DNA of 64,000 nt, from contig CAVSMC010000002.1 of NCBI GenBank assembly GCA_963728935.1, positions 186,001 to 250,000 of the forward strand, written 5' to 3'. A program made the translations under genes and the position numbers. Every line of letters begins with the position of its first letter. The stretch's first letter is position 1. Shown here piece after piece: positions 42,216-51,364 of this stretch. Source of the stretch: CAVSMC01 sp963728935. GTDB taxonomy: Bacteria > Pseudomonadota > Gammaproteobacteria > Burkholderiales > Casimicrobiaceae. The notes under the pieces are model-generated. The model saw nothing but the letters and a program-made list of their open reading frames with translations, searched no databases and was not told the origin of the DNA.

Positions 42216-43373
42216 ATGAACATACGAGCGCTGCTCCTGCTTGAATTCGTGCTGGCGCTCGGCCTCGCAGGCGCGAGCGCAAGCAGCCACGCGCAGACGC
42301 ACGACGCAGAGCTTGGCGTATCGCCTGCAATGCTCGTCACGGCTTTCGACGGCAAGCGTGAAGCGGCGCTGGCGGCGCGCCCGACGCACACGGGAACCGC
42401 CGTCCCGGCGACTGGTGCCCCGAGCATGAGCTTCCGCAGCGTGGTTCGCCGGGTGTCGCCTTCGGTGGTCACCGTGGTGGCGGCTCACGCCGTCGCAAAG
42501 CGCGGCGTCGCGGTCGGAAGCGAGATCGCCATCGCCGTCGGATCGGGTGTCGTCATCGACGCGGACGGCTTCGTCGTCACGAACGCGCATGTCGTCGAAG
42601 AGGGCACCGAGTTGGTCGTCGTCCTGTCCGACGGCAGCGCGCGGCCGGCCCACCTCGTCGGCACCGACATCGACACGGACGTTGCGCTTATCCTGGTCGA
42701 TGGCGGCTCGCTGCAACCGATCGCGATGGGCGACATCGGCGAGGTCTCCGTCGGCGACGTCGTGCTCGCAGTCGGCAATCCGCTCGGCGTCGGTCAGACA
42801 GTGACTCAGGGCATCGTCAGCGGCATTCGAAGCGTCGCTGTGCGCGATAGGGTGCTCGACAACATCATCCAGACCGACGCAGCAATCAATCCGGGCAACT
42901 CCGGCGGCGCGCTCGTCGACATCGCGGGCCGGCTCATCGCCATCAATTGCGTGATCCTGTCGCAGAGCGGCGGCTCCGAGGGCATCGGCTTCGCGATTCC
43001 GGTCGATGTCGTGCAAAGGGTGGCTGCGCGCGTCAGAAAGTCGGGCCAGCTCCCGCGCGCCTGGCTCGGACTCCTCATGGGCCGTACCGTGCGCGGTAAC
43101 GGCGCGCCCGTGCTCGCGATCGAGGAAGGCGCGCCGTCGCAGCGTGCGGGCTTGAAACCGGGGGACGTCGTCGTGAGCATCAGCGGCAGGGCGATCGCAG
43201 GACCGGACGATGTGAGCGACATGCTTGAGCACGCGACGCCGGGAACGGCGGTCAACCTCTGCACGCAACGCGACGGACACCGATCGTGCACGGACATCGT
43301 GCTTGCTGCGCGACCGGCGGTCAGGGGCGGCATCAGAATGCTGGGCGCTGCCTTGACGCTCGGGCCCAATTGA
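42216..43373 (+). CDS. HtrA/DegP-like periplasmic serine protease with one PDZ domain
   Basis: The 385-aa protein has a signal peptide (ALLLLEFVLALGLAGASASSHA). The trypsin-like domain carries the His in FVVTNAHVVEEG (about residue 125), the Asp in DTDVALILVDGG and the Ser in NPGNSGGALVDI. A single PDZ domain follows (about residues 285-375, with GLKPGDVVVSISGRAI). This fits DegS/DegQ-type quality-control proteases. The ATG at 42216 is favoured over an in-frame TTG at 42201. It is followed at 32 bp by a gene on the same strand. Confidence 0.9.
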   Translation: MNIRALLLLEFVLALGLAGASASSHAQTHDAELGVSPAMLVTAFDGKREAALAARPTHTGTAVPATGAPSMSFRSVVRRVSPSVVTVVAAHAVAKRGVAVGSEIAIAVGSGVVIDADGFVVTNAHVVEEGTELVVVLSDGSARPAHLVGTDIDTDVALILVDGGSLQPIAMGDIGEVSVGDVVLAVGNPLGVGQTVTQGIVSGIRSVAVRDRVLDNIIQTDAAINPGNSGGALVDIAGRLIAINCVILSQSGGSEGIGFAIPVDVVQRVAARVRKSGQLPRAWLGLLMGRTVRGNGAPVLAIEEGAPSQRAGLKPGDVVVSISGRAIAGPDDVSDMLEHATPGTAVNLCTQRDGHRSCTDIVLAARPAVRGGIRMLGAALTLGPN

Positions 43374-43405
43374 CCGGCGAGAACCGCTTTACCATCGAGG
43401 ACGCC

Positions 43406-44116
43406 ATGACACCGAGACCGAACGTAGCGACTCCGATTAGTCAGCACCGCTCGTTGCTGAACGAATTGCGCGCCCAATACGAGGCGCTGCACGAATCGAG
43501 CGACGACCGTGTCGACGTCGAGAGCTTCGAGGCGATCGATGCGCGGCTGCGCAAGGCGTTTCGCTGGCTGGAAAAGGCAATCACCTATCTCAACGGCCTG
43601 AAGCCCGCGATCGAACACCGGTTCGACCTCGGCCATGGCTTCGTCTTCGATTCGCCACGGTTCGCGCACGGTTCGGTCGGTCAGCACGAGCGCCGCATCC
43701 GCGGCTTCCCGGTGCTCGAAGGAATCGACGTGTACTACGAGATTTCCGCAGCCGCGCCTCTGGTGATAGACGTGCCGCCCGGGTGGGTCTCGTTCGCCGA
43801 GAAGACGCTTGACGCGTTCGGCCTGCAGTACGGTCGCCGGCGCGTCGAGGATCCCGACGGGGCACTGTGCAAGTGCATCTTTTCAGTCCCGCCCGTGATC
43901 CCGGCGCGGGTCTCGTTTCGTGTCGACCATCGCACCGGGCTCGTGACGGTCACGTTGGTCAACGTCGATCGGCTCGAGCGCGTCACGCTCGAGTTCGCGA
44001 GCGCCGCGATCGACGACGCGGTCCTCGAAGATCTCGTACGGCTGATGCTCGGTCGCGACTCGGCCTTCCTCAAGCGCGCGCCGCTTGCGGGACTGCACGG
44101 TCGCGCCATGGGCTAG
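43406..44116 (+). CDS. Conserved protein of unknown function
   Basis: The 236-aa protein has no signal peptide or membrane segment. The N-terminal part is helical (SLLNELRAQYEALHESS, AFRWLEKAITYLNGLKPAIEH), and the C-terminal part is a beta-rich domain (GFPVLEGIDVYYEISA, PARVSFRVDHRTGLVTVTL). I do not recognise it. It lies between the protease and a lipoprotein hydrolase on the same strand, with gaps of about 30 bp, and so may be part of an envelope-stress operon. Confidence 0.7.
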   Translation: MTPRPNVATPISQHRSLLNELRAQYEALHESSDDRVDVESFEAIDARLRKAFRWLEKAITYLNGLKPAIEHRFDLGHGFVFDSPRFAHGSVGQHERRIRGFPVLEGIDVYYEISAAAPLVIDVPPGWVSFAEKTLDAFGLQYGRRRVEDPDGALCKCIFSVPPVIPARVSFRVDHRTGLVTVTLVNVDRLERVTLEFASAAIDDAVLEDLVRLMLGRDSAFLKRAPLAGLHGRAMG

Positions 44117-44143
44117 CGCTGTCCGCTTTCGATCGCATCGCGC

Positions 44144-45493
44144 ATGGCTGCCCGTTATACACAATGGGGGACGCGGCGAGCCTCGCTGAGGCCCCGCTCG
44201 GCATTTGCGATCGCCGCCAGCGCACTCGTCATCTCAGGTTGCGCGACGAACGCGATGATGCCGACACCGGCGCTCTACACGGGGGAGCACGCCCGGCCGC
44301 TTTTCACCGATTCGTCGATCGACCGCCGCGATCCGCCTCTCGACCTGCTCTTCATCACCGATCGGGCGCCGGCAGCAGACGGCGCTGCCGTGCCGTACAC
44401 CGCCGAGCGATCGCGGTCGATGGCGTTCGGATCGACAATGATCGAGTTCGGCGAAGGCGTCAGCTGGGACGCACTGATCAGGCAGAGCGTCGCCGCACAG
44501 CGCACGAATGAACTGAACCTCGCGCTCGGGCCGACGCGCGAGCTCGGTCGCTTTCCGCCGATACCGTACGAGGTCGATATCGCGCCCGATGGCATCAGGC
44601 GCGAACGCGCCACCATCGAGTCCTACGAAAAGGCGAAGCAGCAGCTGCAAACCGAGGTCGCGAGGCGGCTCGCCGTTGCGCCGCGCAAGGAAGTCGTGCT
44701 GTTCGTGCACGGCTACCACGCGAGCTTCGAGCGCGCCGCGCTGACGATGGGCGAGCTGTGCCATTTCCTCGGACGCGAGTTCGTATGCGGCATCTTCACG
44801 TGGCCGGCCGGAGGACAGCGCGGCATCCTCTTCGGCTACGACGTCGACCGCGAGTCGGCCGAATACGCGGTCGAGGACCTGTTGAAGGCGATCCGCATCA
44901 TCGGCCGCACGCCCGGCGTCGAGCGCATTCACCTGATCGCGCATAGCCGCGGCACGGACACGGTCGCCTCCGCGCTGGCGCAGCTCAGCGCCGAAGCGTA
45001 CATGCTGCGCAGCTCACCGGCACGGGAGTTTCACCTCGGCAACGTCATCCTCGCCGCTCCCGACCTCGACGGCGATGTCGCCCTCACCAAGATCTTCAAG
45101 GTGTTCTGCGACCCCGACCTGCCATTCGGCGGAAGATCCGACCCGGGCGCCGTCATTCCGCCGTCACCGGGTCTGCGGGTCACGCTTTACGTTTCTCGCG
45201 ACGACAAGGCGATTGCTACCGCCGGCTGGCTGTTCGGCAGCATCGCACGGCTCGGGCGTCTCGACGCGACGATGTTGACCGCGGAGCAGATCGACGCGAT
45301 CGGCATGTTGCGCGCGGTCGACATCGTCGAGGTCCGCGGAACGACCGATCTCTTCGGCCACAACTATTTCGTTTCCAACCCGCAGGTGAGCGCGGACATC
45401 ATCGCGCTGCTGCGCTACGACTTGCGGCCGAACGAGCCGGGCCGACCCTTGGAGCAGGTCGCAGGGCCGTTCTGGCGCGTGGCGGCGCATTGA
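44144..45493 (+). CDS. Alpha/beta hydrolase lipoprotein (DUF900 type)
   Basis: The 449-aa protein has a lipoprotein signal (FAIAASALVISGC, lipobox VISGC). The DUF900 hydrolase core has VVLFVHGYHASFERAAL for the oxyanion region, CGIFTWPAGG, and the nucleophile elbow LIAHSRGTDTVASAL. An Asp lies in ILAAPDLDGDVA, and a late His in LFGHNYF may complete the triad. It is probably an outer-membrane-attached lipase or esterase with an unknown substrate. It is the third gene in the htrA group and converges on the permease gene. Confidence 0.85.
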   Translation: MAARYTQWGTRRASLRPRSAFAIAASALVISGCATNAMMPTPALYTGEHARPLFTDSSIDRRDPPLDLLFITDRAPAADGAAVPYTAERSRSMAFGSTMIEFGEGVSWDALIRQSVAAQRTNELNLALGPTRELGRFPPIPYEVDIAPDGIRRERATIESYEKAKQQLQTEVARRLAVAPRKEVVLFVHGYHASFERAALTMGELCHFLGREFVCGIFTWPAGGQRGILFGYDVDRESAEYAVEDLLKAIRIIGRTPGVERIHLIAHSRGTDTVASALAQLSAEAYMLRSSPAREFHLGNVILAAPDLDGDVALTKIFKVFCDPDLPFGGRSDPGAVIPPSPGLRVTLYVSRDDKAIATAGWLFGSIARLGRLDATMLTAEQIDAIGMLRAVDIVEVRGTTDLFGHNYFVSNPQVSADIIALLRYDLRPNEPGRPLEQVAGPFWRVAAH

Positions 45494-45522
45494 TTGACGT
45501 GTCTGGCCGCTGCTGAGTGTGG

Positions 45523-46650
45523 TTACGCGCTTCGCTCGACCGCGGCGTTCGAGTCCGTGGCCTCGGCAGTGGCGAGATCGCGAACGCGCTGCTCCCACAG
45601 CTCCCTCGCCAAGGTCAGCACAACCGGACCGATGACGAGCCCGACGAGTCCGAGCACCTCGAAGCCGCCGAGACAGCCCATGAGCACCCAAACGAAGCGC
45701 AGCCGAATGCCGTCGCGCGCGACCACGGGCCGCACGATCTTGTCGCCGCAGAACAGCACGAAGCAGCCCAGTCCGAATGCGAGGAGCGGCGGCGCGGCGG
45801 CGGCCGTCACCGCCAGTTGCAAAGTCAACGCAAGCACGGCGGCGTAAGCAACGAACGGCACCAGCCCGAGCAATCCGGTGATCGCAGCCCACACCGCCGC
45901 ATGCGGCACACCGGCGATCGCGTACGCGACGCCACTCGCGAATCCATCGAACAGGCTCACGACGAGCATGCTGTTGACCGAAGCGCGCACCGCGCGCGTC
46001 GCGAGCTCGACATAACATTCGGCCCGCTCGCCAATGCGGGCACGAAGCATTCGCTTGAACCCCTGCGCCAGCGATTCGCCTTCCTGATAGAGGAAGAACA
46101 GCAGCAGGATCGCGAATCCGACGATGAATGCGTGTCGCACCATGAACTGTCCGAGCGACTGCGCCCACGCAAGCAGCGCGCTCGCGTCGGCGCGTTGCGT
46201 CCACCGCAGCAGAGCTCCCGGATGGGCAAGATCACTCTGCCAGCGAGCGGCGGCCCACGGTCCGATCAGCGGCGCGCTCTCGAGCCATGAGGGAGCGGCG
46301 ATTCCGGTCTGGTCGGCGGCTGCGATCTCGACGAGCAACGTGCGCGTTTCGGTAACGAGAGCGCCGAACGCAAACATCAACGGCGCCAGCACGAACAGCG
46401 TCATCGCAAGTGTGAAGATGAGCGATTTCGCGCCGCGCCCCATGCGCAGCGGCAGCCGCGCCGCGAAGCGCGTGTACAGCGGCCAGCTTGCGATCGCCGT
46501 CACGCACGCGGCGAGCAACGCCTGAAGGAAGCTGTGCAGGACCCAAACGGACAGAACGATGATCAGCGTGGCATAAACCCACCCCGGCGGAAGCCGCAAG
46601 TTCATTCTGCGGGACAGCACGGCTGTTGCCTTGTCGGTGATGCAGTCCAT
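45523..46650 (-). CDS. AI-2E/PerM-family membrane permease
   Basis: From the ATG at 46650, preceded by GGGGAG, the protein has 375 aa and seven to eight membrane helices (YATLIIVLSVWVLHSF, SLIFTLAMTLFVLAPLMF, FIVGFAILLLFFLYQEG, AAITGLLGLVPFVAYA). The family (formerly UPF0118) includes AI-2 exporters and Na+(Li+)/H+ antiporters. Starts at 46692 and 46605 are possible. It is divergent from the 3-hydroxyacyl-CoA dehydrogenase gene, and each gene has its own copy of the promoter element. Confidence 0.88.
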   Translation of the reverse strand: MDCITDKATAVLSRRMNLRLPPGWVYATLIIVLSVWVLHSFLQALLAACVTAIASWPLYTRFAARLPLRMGRGAKSLIFTLAMTLFVLAPLMFAFGALVTETRTLLVEIAAADQTGIAAPSWLESAPLIGPWAAARWQSDLAHPGALLRWTQRADASALLAWAQSLGQFMVRHAFIVGFAILLLFFLYQEGESLAQGFKRMLRARIGERAECYVELATRAVRASVNSMLVVSLFDGFASGVAYAIAGVPHAAVWAAITGLLGLVPFVAYAAVLALTLQLAVTAAAAPPLLAFGLGCFVLFCGDKIVRPVVARDGIRLRFVWVLMGCLGGFEVLGLVGLVIGPVVLTLARELWEQRVRDLATAEATDSNAAVERSA

Positions 46651-46704
46651 GCGCTCGGCTCCCCGGATCGTCGCTGCGGCTCGCACTGCCACCGCTACGG
46701 TTGC

Positions 46705-46756
46705 ATGCTAGACGCCGCGCTTGGGCAAGTCATAAGCGAAACGTCGCGATTGCGTC
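46705..46756 (-). promoter_or_regulatory. GACG-triplet promoter element upstream of the PerM-like gene
   Basis: On the minus strand the half-sites are GACG, GACG and a degenerate TATGA, with 11-bp steps, followed by TAGCAT. The hexamer ends 54 bp before the ATG at 46650. The third half-site is the weakest of all copies. Confidence 0.5.
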
Positions 46757-46875
46757 CCGTTTTTCGCGTCGGCGTAGCACTCCGGACGCGCGCAGCGCCG
46801 ACACCGCGCGCAAGCGGCTTCTATCGCCGAGCACCGCAGGTGCTTCCGTCGCTGTCGGAGGCTCCACCGAATTCC

Positions 46876-46927
46876 CACGCAACGCAGACGTTTCGCTGAC
46901 GACTCCACAGGCGGCGGCCGCTAAGGT
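46876..46927 (+). promoter_or_regulatory. GACG-triplet promoter element upstream of 3-hydroxyacyl-CoA dehydrogenase
   Basis: Half-sites CACG, GACG and GACG at 11-bp steps, then TAAGGT. The hexamer ends only 7 bp before the ATG at 46935, so a transcript starting at the usual distance would be leaderless. Confidence 0.65.
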
Positions 46928-46934
46928 ATGCCGC

Positions 46935-47798
46935 ATGACAACCGCACAAGCGATCGGCGTCATCGGCGCCGGAACCATGGGCACCGGCATCGCGCAGACC
47001 TGCGTGGTGGCCGGATTTTCAGTGGTGATGATCGACCTCGACGAGGAGCGCGTCGTACGTGGACGCAGTGCCGTGACGAGCGCTCTCGACCGCATGGTGA
47101 ACAAGGCGAAGCTCTCGGCTGCCGAAAGAGACGCGGCGCTCGGCCGCCTGCGCGGCAGCACGAACTACGAGGCGCTGCGCAGCTGCGACTTCATCATCGA
47201 GGCCGCGACCGAGAACGAGACGCTGAAGCTCGCGATCCTGAAGCAGGTCGACGCGGCGGCGAAGGACGACGCGATTCTCGCGACCAATACATCGTCGATC
47301 TCGATCGCCAAGCTCGCCGCCGCGACGAGCCGCCCGCACGCGTTCGTCGGCCTGCATTTCTTCAACCCGGTCCCGGTCATGGCGCTGGTCGAGGTCGTGC
47401 ACGGCCCGCGGACGGAACGCTCGACGATCGAGGCCGCGGTTGCGCTCGCGAAGCGCCTCGGCAAGACGCCCGTTGTCGTCAAGGACTCTCCCGGCTTCGT
47501 CGTGAACCGCCTGCTGTGTCCGATGGTGAACGAGGCGGCGCTCGTCTATGCCGAAGGCATCGCAACGGCGCACGACATCGACGAGGCGATGAAGCTTGGC
47601 TGCAACCATCCGATCGGACCGCTCGCGCTGTGCGACCTGATCGGGCTCGACGTCGTGCTCGCGGTGATGCAGCTGTTCGAGCGCGACTTCAATAATCCGA
47701 AGTATCGGCCGGCGCCGCTGCTCGAGGAGATGGTCGCTGCCGGCCACCTCGGCCGCAAGTCGGGCCGCGGCTTCTACACGTACGACGCTGCGAAATGA
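46935..47798 (+). CDS. 3-hydroxyacyl-CoA (3-hydroxybutyryl-CoA) dehydrogenase
   Basis: The 287-aa protein has the standard length of the monofunctional enzyme. GVIGAGTMGTGIAQTC is the NAD-binding motif, the catalytic His lies in HAFVGLHFFNPVPVMALVE, the Glu in CDFIIEAATENE and the Asn in TNTSSISI. VKDSPGFVVNRLLCPM and NHPIGPLALCDLIGLD are family signatures. It interconverts (S)-3-hydroxybutyryl-CoA and acetoacetyl-CoA in the cytoplasm. No ribosome site precedes the ATG, in line with a leaderless transcript from the adjacent promoter element. Confidence 0.93.
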   Translation: MTTAQAIGVIGAGTMGTGIAQTCVVAGFSVVMIDLDEERVVRGRSAVTSALDRMVNKAKLSAAERDAALGRLRGSTNYEALRSCDFIIEAATENETLKLAILKQVDAAAKDDAILATNTSSISIAKLAAATSRPHAFVGLHFFNPVPVMALVEVVHGPRTERSTIEAAVALAKRLGKTPVVVKDSPGFVVNRLLCPMVNEAALVYAEGIATAHDIDEAMKLGCNHPIGPLALCDLIGLDVVLAVMQLFERDFNNPKYRPAPLLEEMVAAGHLGRKSGRGFYTYDAAK

Positions 47799-47837
47799 AC
47801 GCTGCGTTCGCCCTCACGGACACATTAGGCCCCTGCA

Positions 47838-48044
47838 ATGGCTCTCAACTCTGAATCGAAATATCCGAGCCGGCGTGCGTACGTGCTCAAAGTGCGCAGC
47901 GACGCGAAGGCGGATGCGCTTGCCGGTCGTGTCGAGAATCTCGTCACCGGCCGGCAATGCGACTTCGCATCCGGGCGCGAGCTGCTGGAGTCGATCGCAC
48001 GCGATCTCGAAGCCAGCGCCTCCGGCGATGCGAGCCCCAAGTAA
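47838..48044 (+). CDS. 68-aa protein linked to the DUF3141 gene
   Basis: The small frame starts 39 bp after the dehydrogenase gene and ends 26 bp before the DUF3141 gene. It is soluble and mixed-charge (YPSRRAYVLKVRSDAKADAL, TGRQCDFASGRELLESI), with regular coding bias. I do not recognise the family. The last residues (GRELLESIARDLEAS) look helical. A partner of the DUF3141 protein is suggested by context only. Confidence 0.6.
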   Translation: MALNSESKYPSRRAYVLKVRSDAKADALAGRVENLVTGRQCDFASGRELLESIARDLEASASGDASPK

Positions 48045-48070
48045 TCGATCACGAACCCAAGAAAGACACC

Positions 48071-50485
48071 ATGACAAATCTTCCGAGCCAGCTTTCCCAG
48101 AGCCACGAAGTTTCGGCGAAGGTCTCGCAGGTGCTGCAGACCCGCACGAAACTCGCGCTCGAACATTTCACCGAGCGGGTGCGAAAAGCCTGCGATCCGA
48201 AGACCATCGGATCGGGCGCCAATGCGACGTTGCCGTTGCAGGTCGCGGCGAGCAGCGGACAGTATCTCGTCGATTTCGCGCAGCGCTCGATCCTTCTGTG
48301 GGATACGCTGCGCCAGCGCGGCAACAACTTCCTCGAGCACGAGCGGCAGGGGCTACCGCCGGTGCTGCGTTTCGACTACGAAACGATCATGGATGGCCGG
48401 ACGTTCAAGCGTCCCGTCAACTATGCGCTGCTGCGCATCGTTCCGCCGAAGGGCGTGGCGGTCGATGCCAAGCGACGGCCTTACGTCATCATCGATCCGC
48501 GCGGCGGTCACGGTCCGGGGATCGGCGGCTTCAAGGACGATTCGCAGGTCGGCGTGGCGCTGCACGACGGGCATCCGGTGTACTTCGTCGTCTTCTTCCC
48601 CAACCCGGAACCGGGACAGACGCTGCTCGACGTGTGCGATGCCGAGCGCGAGTTCGTGCACCGCGTGCGCGAGCTTCACCCGGACGCACCGAAGCCGGGA
48701 ATCGTCGGCAACTGCCAGGCCGGCTGGGCGGCGATGATGCTCGCCGCCGCGCATCCCGACGACACCGGCCCCATCGTAATCGTCGGCGCTCCGATGTCTT
48801 ATTGGGGCGGCGCGTGGAGCGAGGGCGAGGGCGACAATCCGATGCGCTATGCGGGAGGCCTCCTGGGCGGCACCTGGCTCGCGTCGCTCAGCTCGGACCT
48901 CGGCGCCGGCACGTTCGACGGCGCCTCGCTCGTGGAGAACTTCGAGAACCTGAACCCGGCGAACACGTTCTGGAACAAGTACTACCAGGTGTTCGCCAAC
49001 GTCGACACGGAAGCGCAACGCTTTCTCGAATTCGAGCGCTGGTGGGGCGGTTACTACCTGCTGAACCGCGAGGAGATCGAGTGGATCACGCAGAACCTCT
49101 TCGTCGGCAACAAAGTGTGGTCCGGCGCCGTGAAGGCGGGACAGGGCAAAGCATTCGACCTGCGTGACATCAAAGTGCCGATCGTGTTGTTCGCTTCGGC
49201 TGGCGACAACATCACGCCTCCGCAACAGGCGTTCAACTGGGTCGCCGACGTGTACGGCAGCACCGAGGAGATCAAGGCGCGCGGGCAGGTGATCGTCGGC
49301 TTGATGCACGAGGACGTCGGCCACCTGGGCATCTTCGTCTCGGGCAAGGTTGCGAAAAAGGAGGGAACGCAGATCGCGTCGGTGCTGAAGTCGATCGAGG
49401 CGCTGCCGCCGGGCTTGTACGGCATGCAGATCGCGGAGCAAAAGGACAGCGCGGGCAAAGCCGAGTACGACGTGAGCTTCGTGGAGCTCCGTCTGGAAGA
49501 CATCGTCGCACGACTGAACCGGTTCAAACGCGCCGACGAGCGACCGTTCGAAGCGGTTAAGGTCATCTCGGAATTCAACCAGCGCGCCTACGAGCTCTTC
49601 GGGCGCCCGCTGGTGCAGGCGCTAACCAACGAGTACGCCGCCAAGCTGTCGCGCGAGTTTCACCCGCTTCGGTTCCAGCGCTGGGCGTTCTCGGACCTCA
49701 ATCCCTGGTTATGGTGGCTTGCGCCGGCGGCGCAGGCGGTGAAGGCGCAGCGCCAGGCGGTTGGCGCCGACCATCCTGCGCGCAAACTCGAAGCGGCAGT
49801 GTCGGAGGTCACGAGCGCTTCGCTCGATTGCTATCGGGCGCTGCGCGACGCGGCGGCCGAAGCGGCGTTCTTCCAGCTGTACGGCAACCTCTTCGCGCTG
49901 TACCTCGGCGACGAGCACGACGCCGAATTGACGGCATTGCCGTCGAATCCGCGTGAGCTTTCGTTCGTCAAGCAAGCGCTCGCTTCGATCGATAAAGGCG
50001 GCTACGCCGAGGCGCTCGCGCGAGTCGCCTTCCTTCTCGCGCACAAGGACGAGCCGCTGCCGCTTTCGCGCCTGCATCTCGCGCAGGAGCTGATCGAAGA
50101 GTACGCGGACCTGTTGCCGGAGCTCGCGCCGGACGAGGCGCGCCGTATCGGCGGCGAGCAGGAAATCATCGCGCGCTACGAGCTGGAAAAGGCCATCGAG
50201 ACACTGCCGGTGCTGTTGGCGAAGCGGAAGGACCGGGAACGGCTGCTCTCGCTGCTCGACCGCGTGCTCGCCGACGAGCGAGTGCAGCGCATCAAACCCT
50301 CCGCCGAGCAGAAGGGAATGCTCGCGCGTATCCGCAGCGTGCTCGGCTCGGTGAAGCATCAGCAGAACGGCTCGCGGCGTGGTAACGGAGCCGCGAAAAT
50401 CGCAACGTCGGCACAACGCTTCGAGAACAATCGCGATCGCAAACCTGCGCCGCGACGCGTCCGACGGCGCGAAGCTAGGCAATGA
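48071..50485 (+). CDS. DUF3141 protein (PhaC-like alpha/beta hydrolase)
   Basis: The 804-aa protein contains an alpha/beta hydrolase core related to poly(3-hydroxyalkanoate) synthase: YVIIDPRGGHGPGIGG, FFPNPEPGQTL, then the elbow GNCQAGWAA with Cys near residue 215 in place of Ser, as in PhaC. A later GLMHEDVGHLGIF has the candidate His. The C-terminal 350 residues are helical and end in a basic tail. The DUF3141 family is functionally undefined but often lies near phosphotransacetylase, acetate kinase and FabI genes, all found in this window. Its ATGA overlaps the next gene. Confidence 0.88.
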   Translation: MTNLPSQLSQSHEVSAKVSQVLQTRTKLALEHFTERVRKACDPKTIGSGANATLPLQVAASSGQYLVDFAQRSILLWDTLRQRGNNFLEHERQGLPPVLRFDYETIMDGRTFKRPVNYALLRIVPPKGVAVDAKRRPYVIIDPRGGHGPGIGGFKDDSQVGVALHDGHPVYFVVFFPNPEPGQTLLDVCDAEREFVHRVRELHPDAPKPGIVGNCQAGWAAMMLAAAHPDDTGPIVIVGAPMSYWGGAWSEGEGDNPMRYAGGLLGGTWLASLSSDLGAGTFDGASLVENFENLNPANTFWNKYYQVFANVDTEAQRFLEFERWWGGYYLLNREEIEWITQNLFVGNKVWSGAVKAGQGKAFDLRDIKVPIVLFASAGDNITPPQQAFNWVADVYGSTEEIKARGQVIVGLMHEDVGHLGIFVSGKVAKKEGTQIASVLKSIEALPPGLYGMQIAEQKDSAGKAEYDVSFVELRLEDIVARLNRFKRADERPFEAVKVISEFNQRAYELFGRPLVQALTNEYAAKLSREFHPLRFQRWAFSDLNPWLWWLAPAAQAVKAQRQAVGADHPARKLEAAVSEVTSASLDCYRALRDAAAEAAFFQLYGNLFALYLGDEHDAELTALPSNPRELSFVKQALASIDKGGYAEALARVAFLLAHKDEPLPLSRLHLAQELIEEYADLLPELAPDEARRIGGEQEIIARYELEKAIETLPVLLAKRKDRERLLSLLDRVLADERVQRIKPSAEQKGMLARIRSVLGSVKHQQNGSRRGNGAAKIATSAQRFENNRDRKPAPRRVRRREARQ

Positions 50486-51216
50486 GCCTCGTCGCGCGAC
50501 GAGGACCGGGAAACCAATCCAGGAAGCAGCGATGCATCTCGATAAATGAAGCGCAACGCCTGCCGTGGACCATTCGCTTGTCGGCACCGCGGCGGCTTGC
50601 GATGGTCGTTGCGGTCGGCACGGTGGTTTACGCCATGGGGCCGACCGTTGTTCCCGTTGCGAACCGAGTGCTGGTGACGTGGAATGCGGCATCGCTGACC
50701 TACCTGATCCTCTATTGGCTGACGATCATGCGTGCCGATGCGGATCTGACGCGCCGGCGCGCGAAGACGCACGATCAAGCCGCGTACGTCATCTTCCTGC
50801 TCGTGACGACCGCGGCGTGCGCGAGCGTCGTTGCGATCGGTTTCGTGATGGGCGACGTCAAGTCGCTGGATTTCTGGCCGAAGGTGCTTCACCTCGGGCT
50901 GTCGATCGCCGCGCTGCTGCTGTCGTGGATGCTCATCCACACGGTATTCGCGGTTCACTACGCGCGCCGCTACTACGCGCCCGCGTCGGCACACGAAGGT
51001 CCGGCCGGCGGTTTGAGATTTCCGGGAGTGGATGAGCCGAATTATTTCGATTTCGCGTATTACTCGTTCGTGCTCGGAATGACCTCTCAGGTCTCCGACG
51101 TGTCGGTGACCACGGCGCAAATGCGGCGCACGACGCTCGCGCACGGCGTGCTGAGCTTCATATTCAACATTGCCGTGCTCGCAGTGAGCATCAACGTGAT
51201 CAGCGGCGTGATCTAG
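50482..51216 (+). CDS. DUF1345 membrane protein
   Basis: The 244-aa protein has five or six membrane helices (LAMVVAVGTVVYAMGP, AYVIFLLVTTAACASVV, LHLGLSIAALLLSWMLIH, LSFIFNIAVLAVSINVI). The segments MRADADLTRRRA and DFAYYSFVLGMTSQVSDVSVT are typical of DUF1345 (YnbC-like). The function is unknown. The ATG overlaps the DUF3141 stop (ATGA), although the first 30 residues are polar and an internal start is possible. Confidence 0.85.
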   Translation: MSLVARRGPGNQSRKQRCISINEAQRLPWTIRLSAPRRLAMVVAVGTVVYAMGPTVVPVANRVLVTWNAASLTYLILYWLTIMRADADLTRRRAKTHDQAAYVIFLLVTTAACASVVAIGFVMGDVKSLDFWPKVLHLGLSIAALLLSWMLIHTVFAVHYARRYYAPASAHEGPAGGLRFPGVDEPNYFDFAYYSFVLGMTSQVSDVSVTTAQMRRTTLAHGVLSFIFNIAVLAVSINVISGVI

Positions 51217-51277
51217 ACCCGCGGCTCGATCAATGCGCCATCTCTTCACGGCAGGCGATTCCCGGGCCCTGCACTCC

Positions 51278-51329
51278 GACGAAACCGCGACGTTTAGCTG
51301 ACGACTCGGCAGGCGCGACTCGCTAAGCT
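51278..51329 (+). promoter_or_regulatory. GACG-triplet promoter element upstream of the cytochrome c gene
   Basis: Half-sites GACG, GACG and GACG, all exact, at 11-bp steps, then TAAGCT. The hexamer ends 35 bp before the ATG at 51365. Confidence 0.7.
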
Positions 51330-51364
51330 GTTCTCACCAAGCACGAGCTTCATGGAGCATCGAA

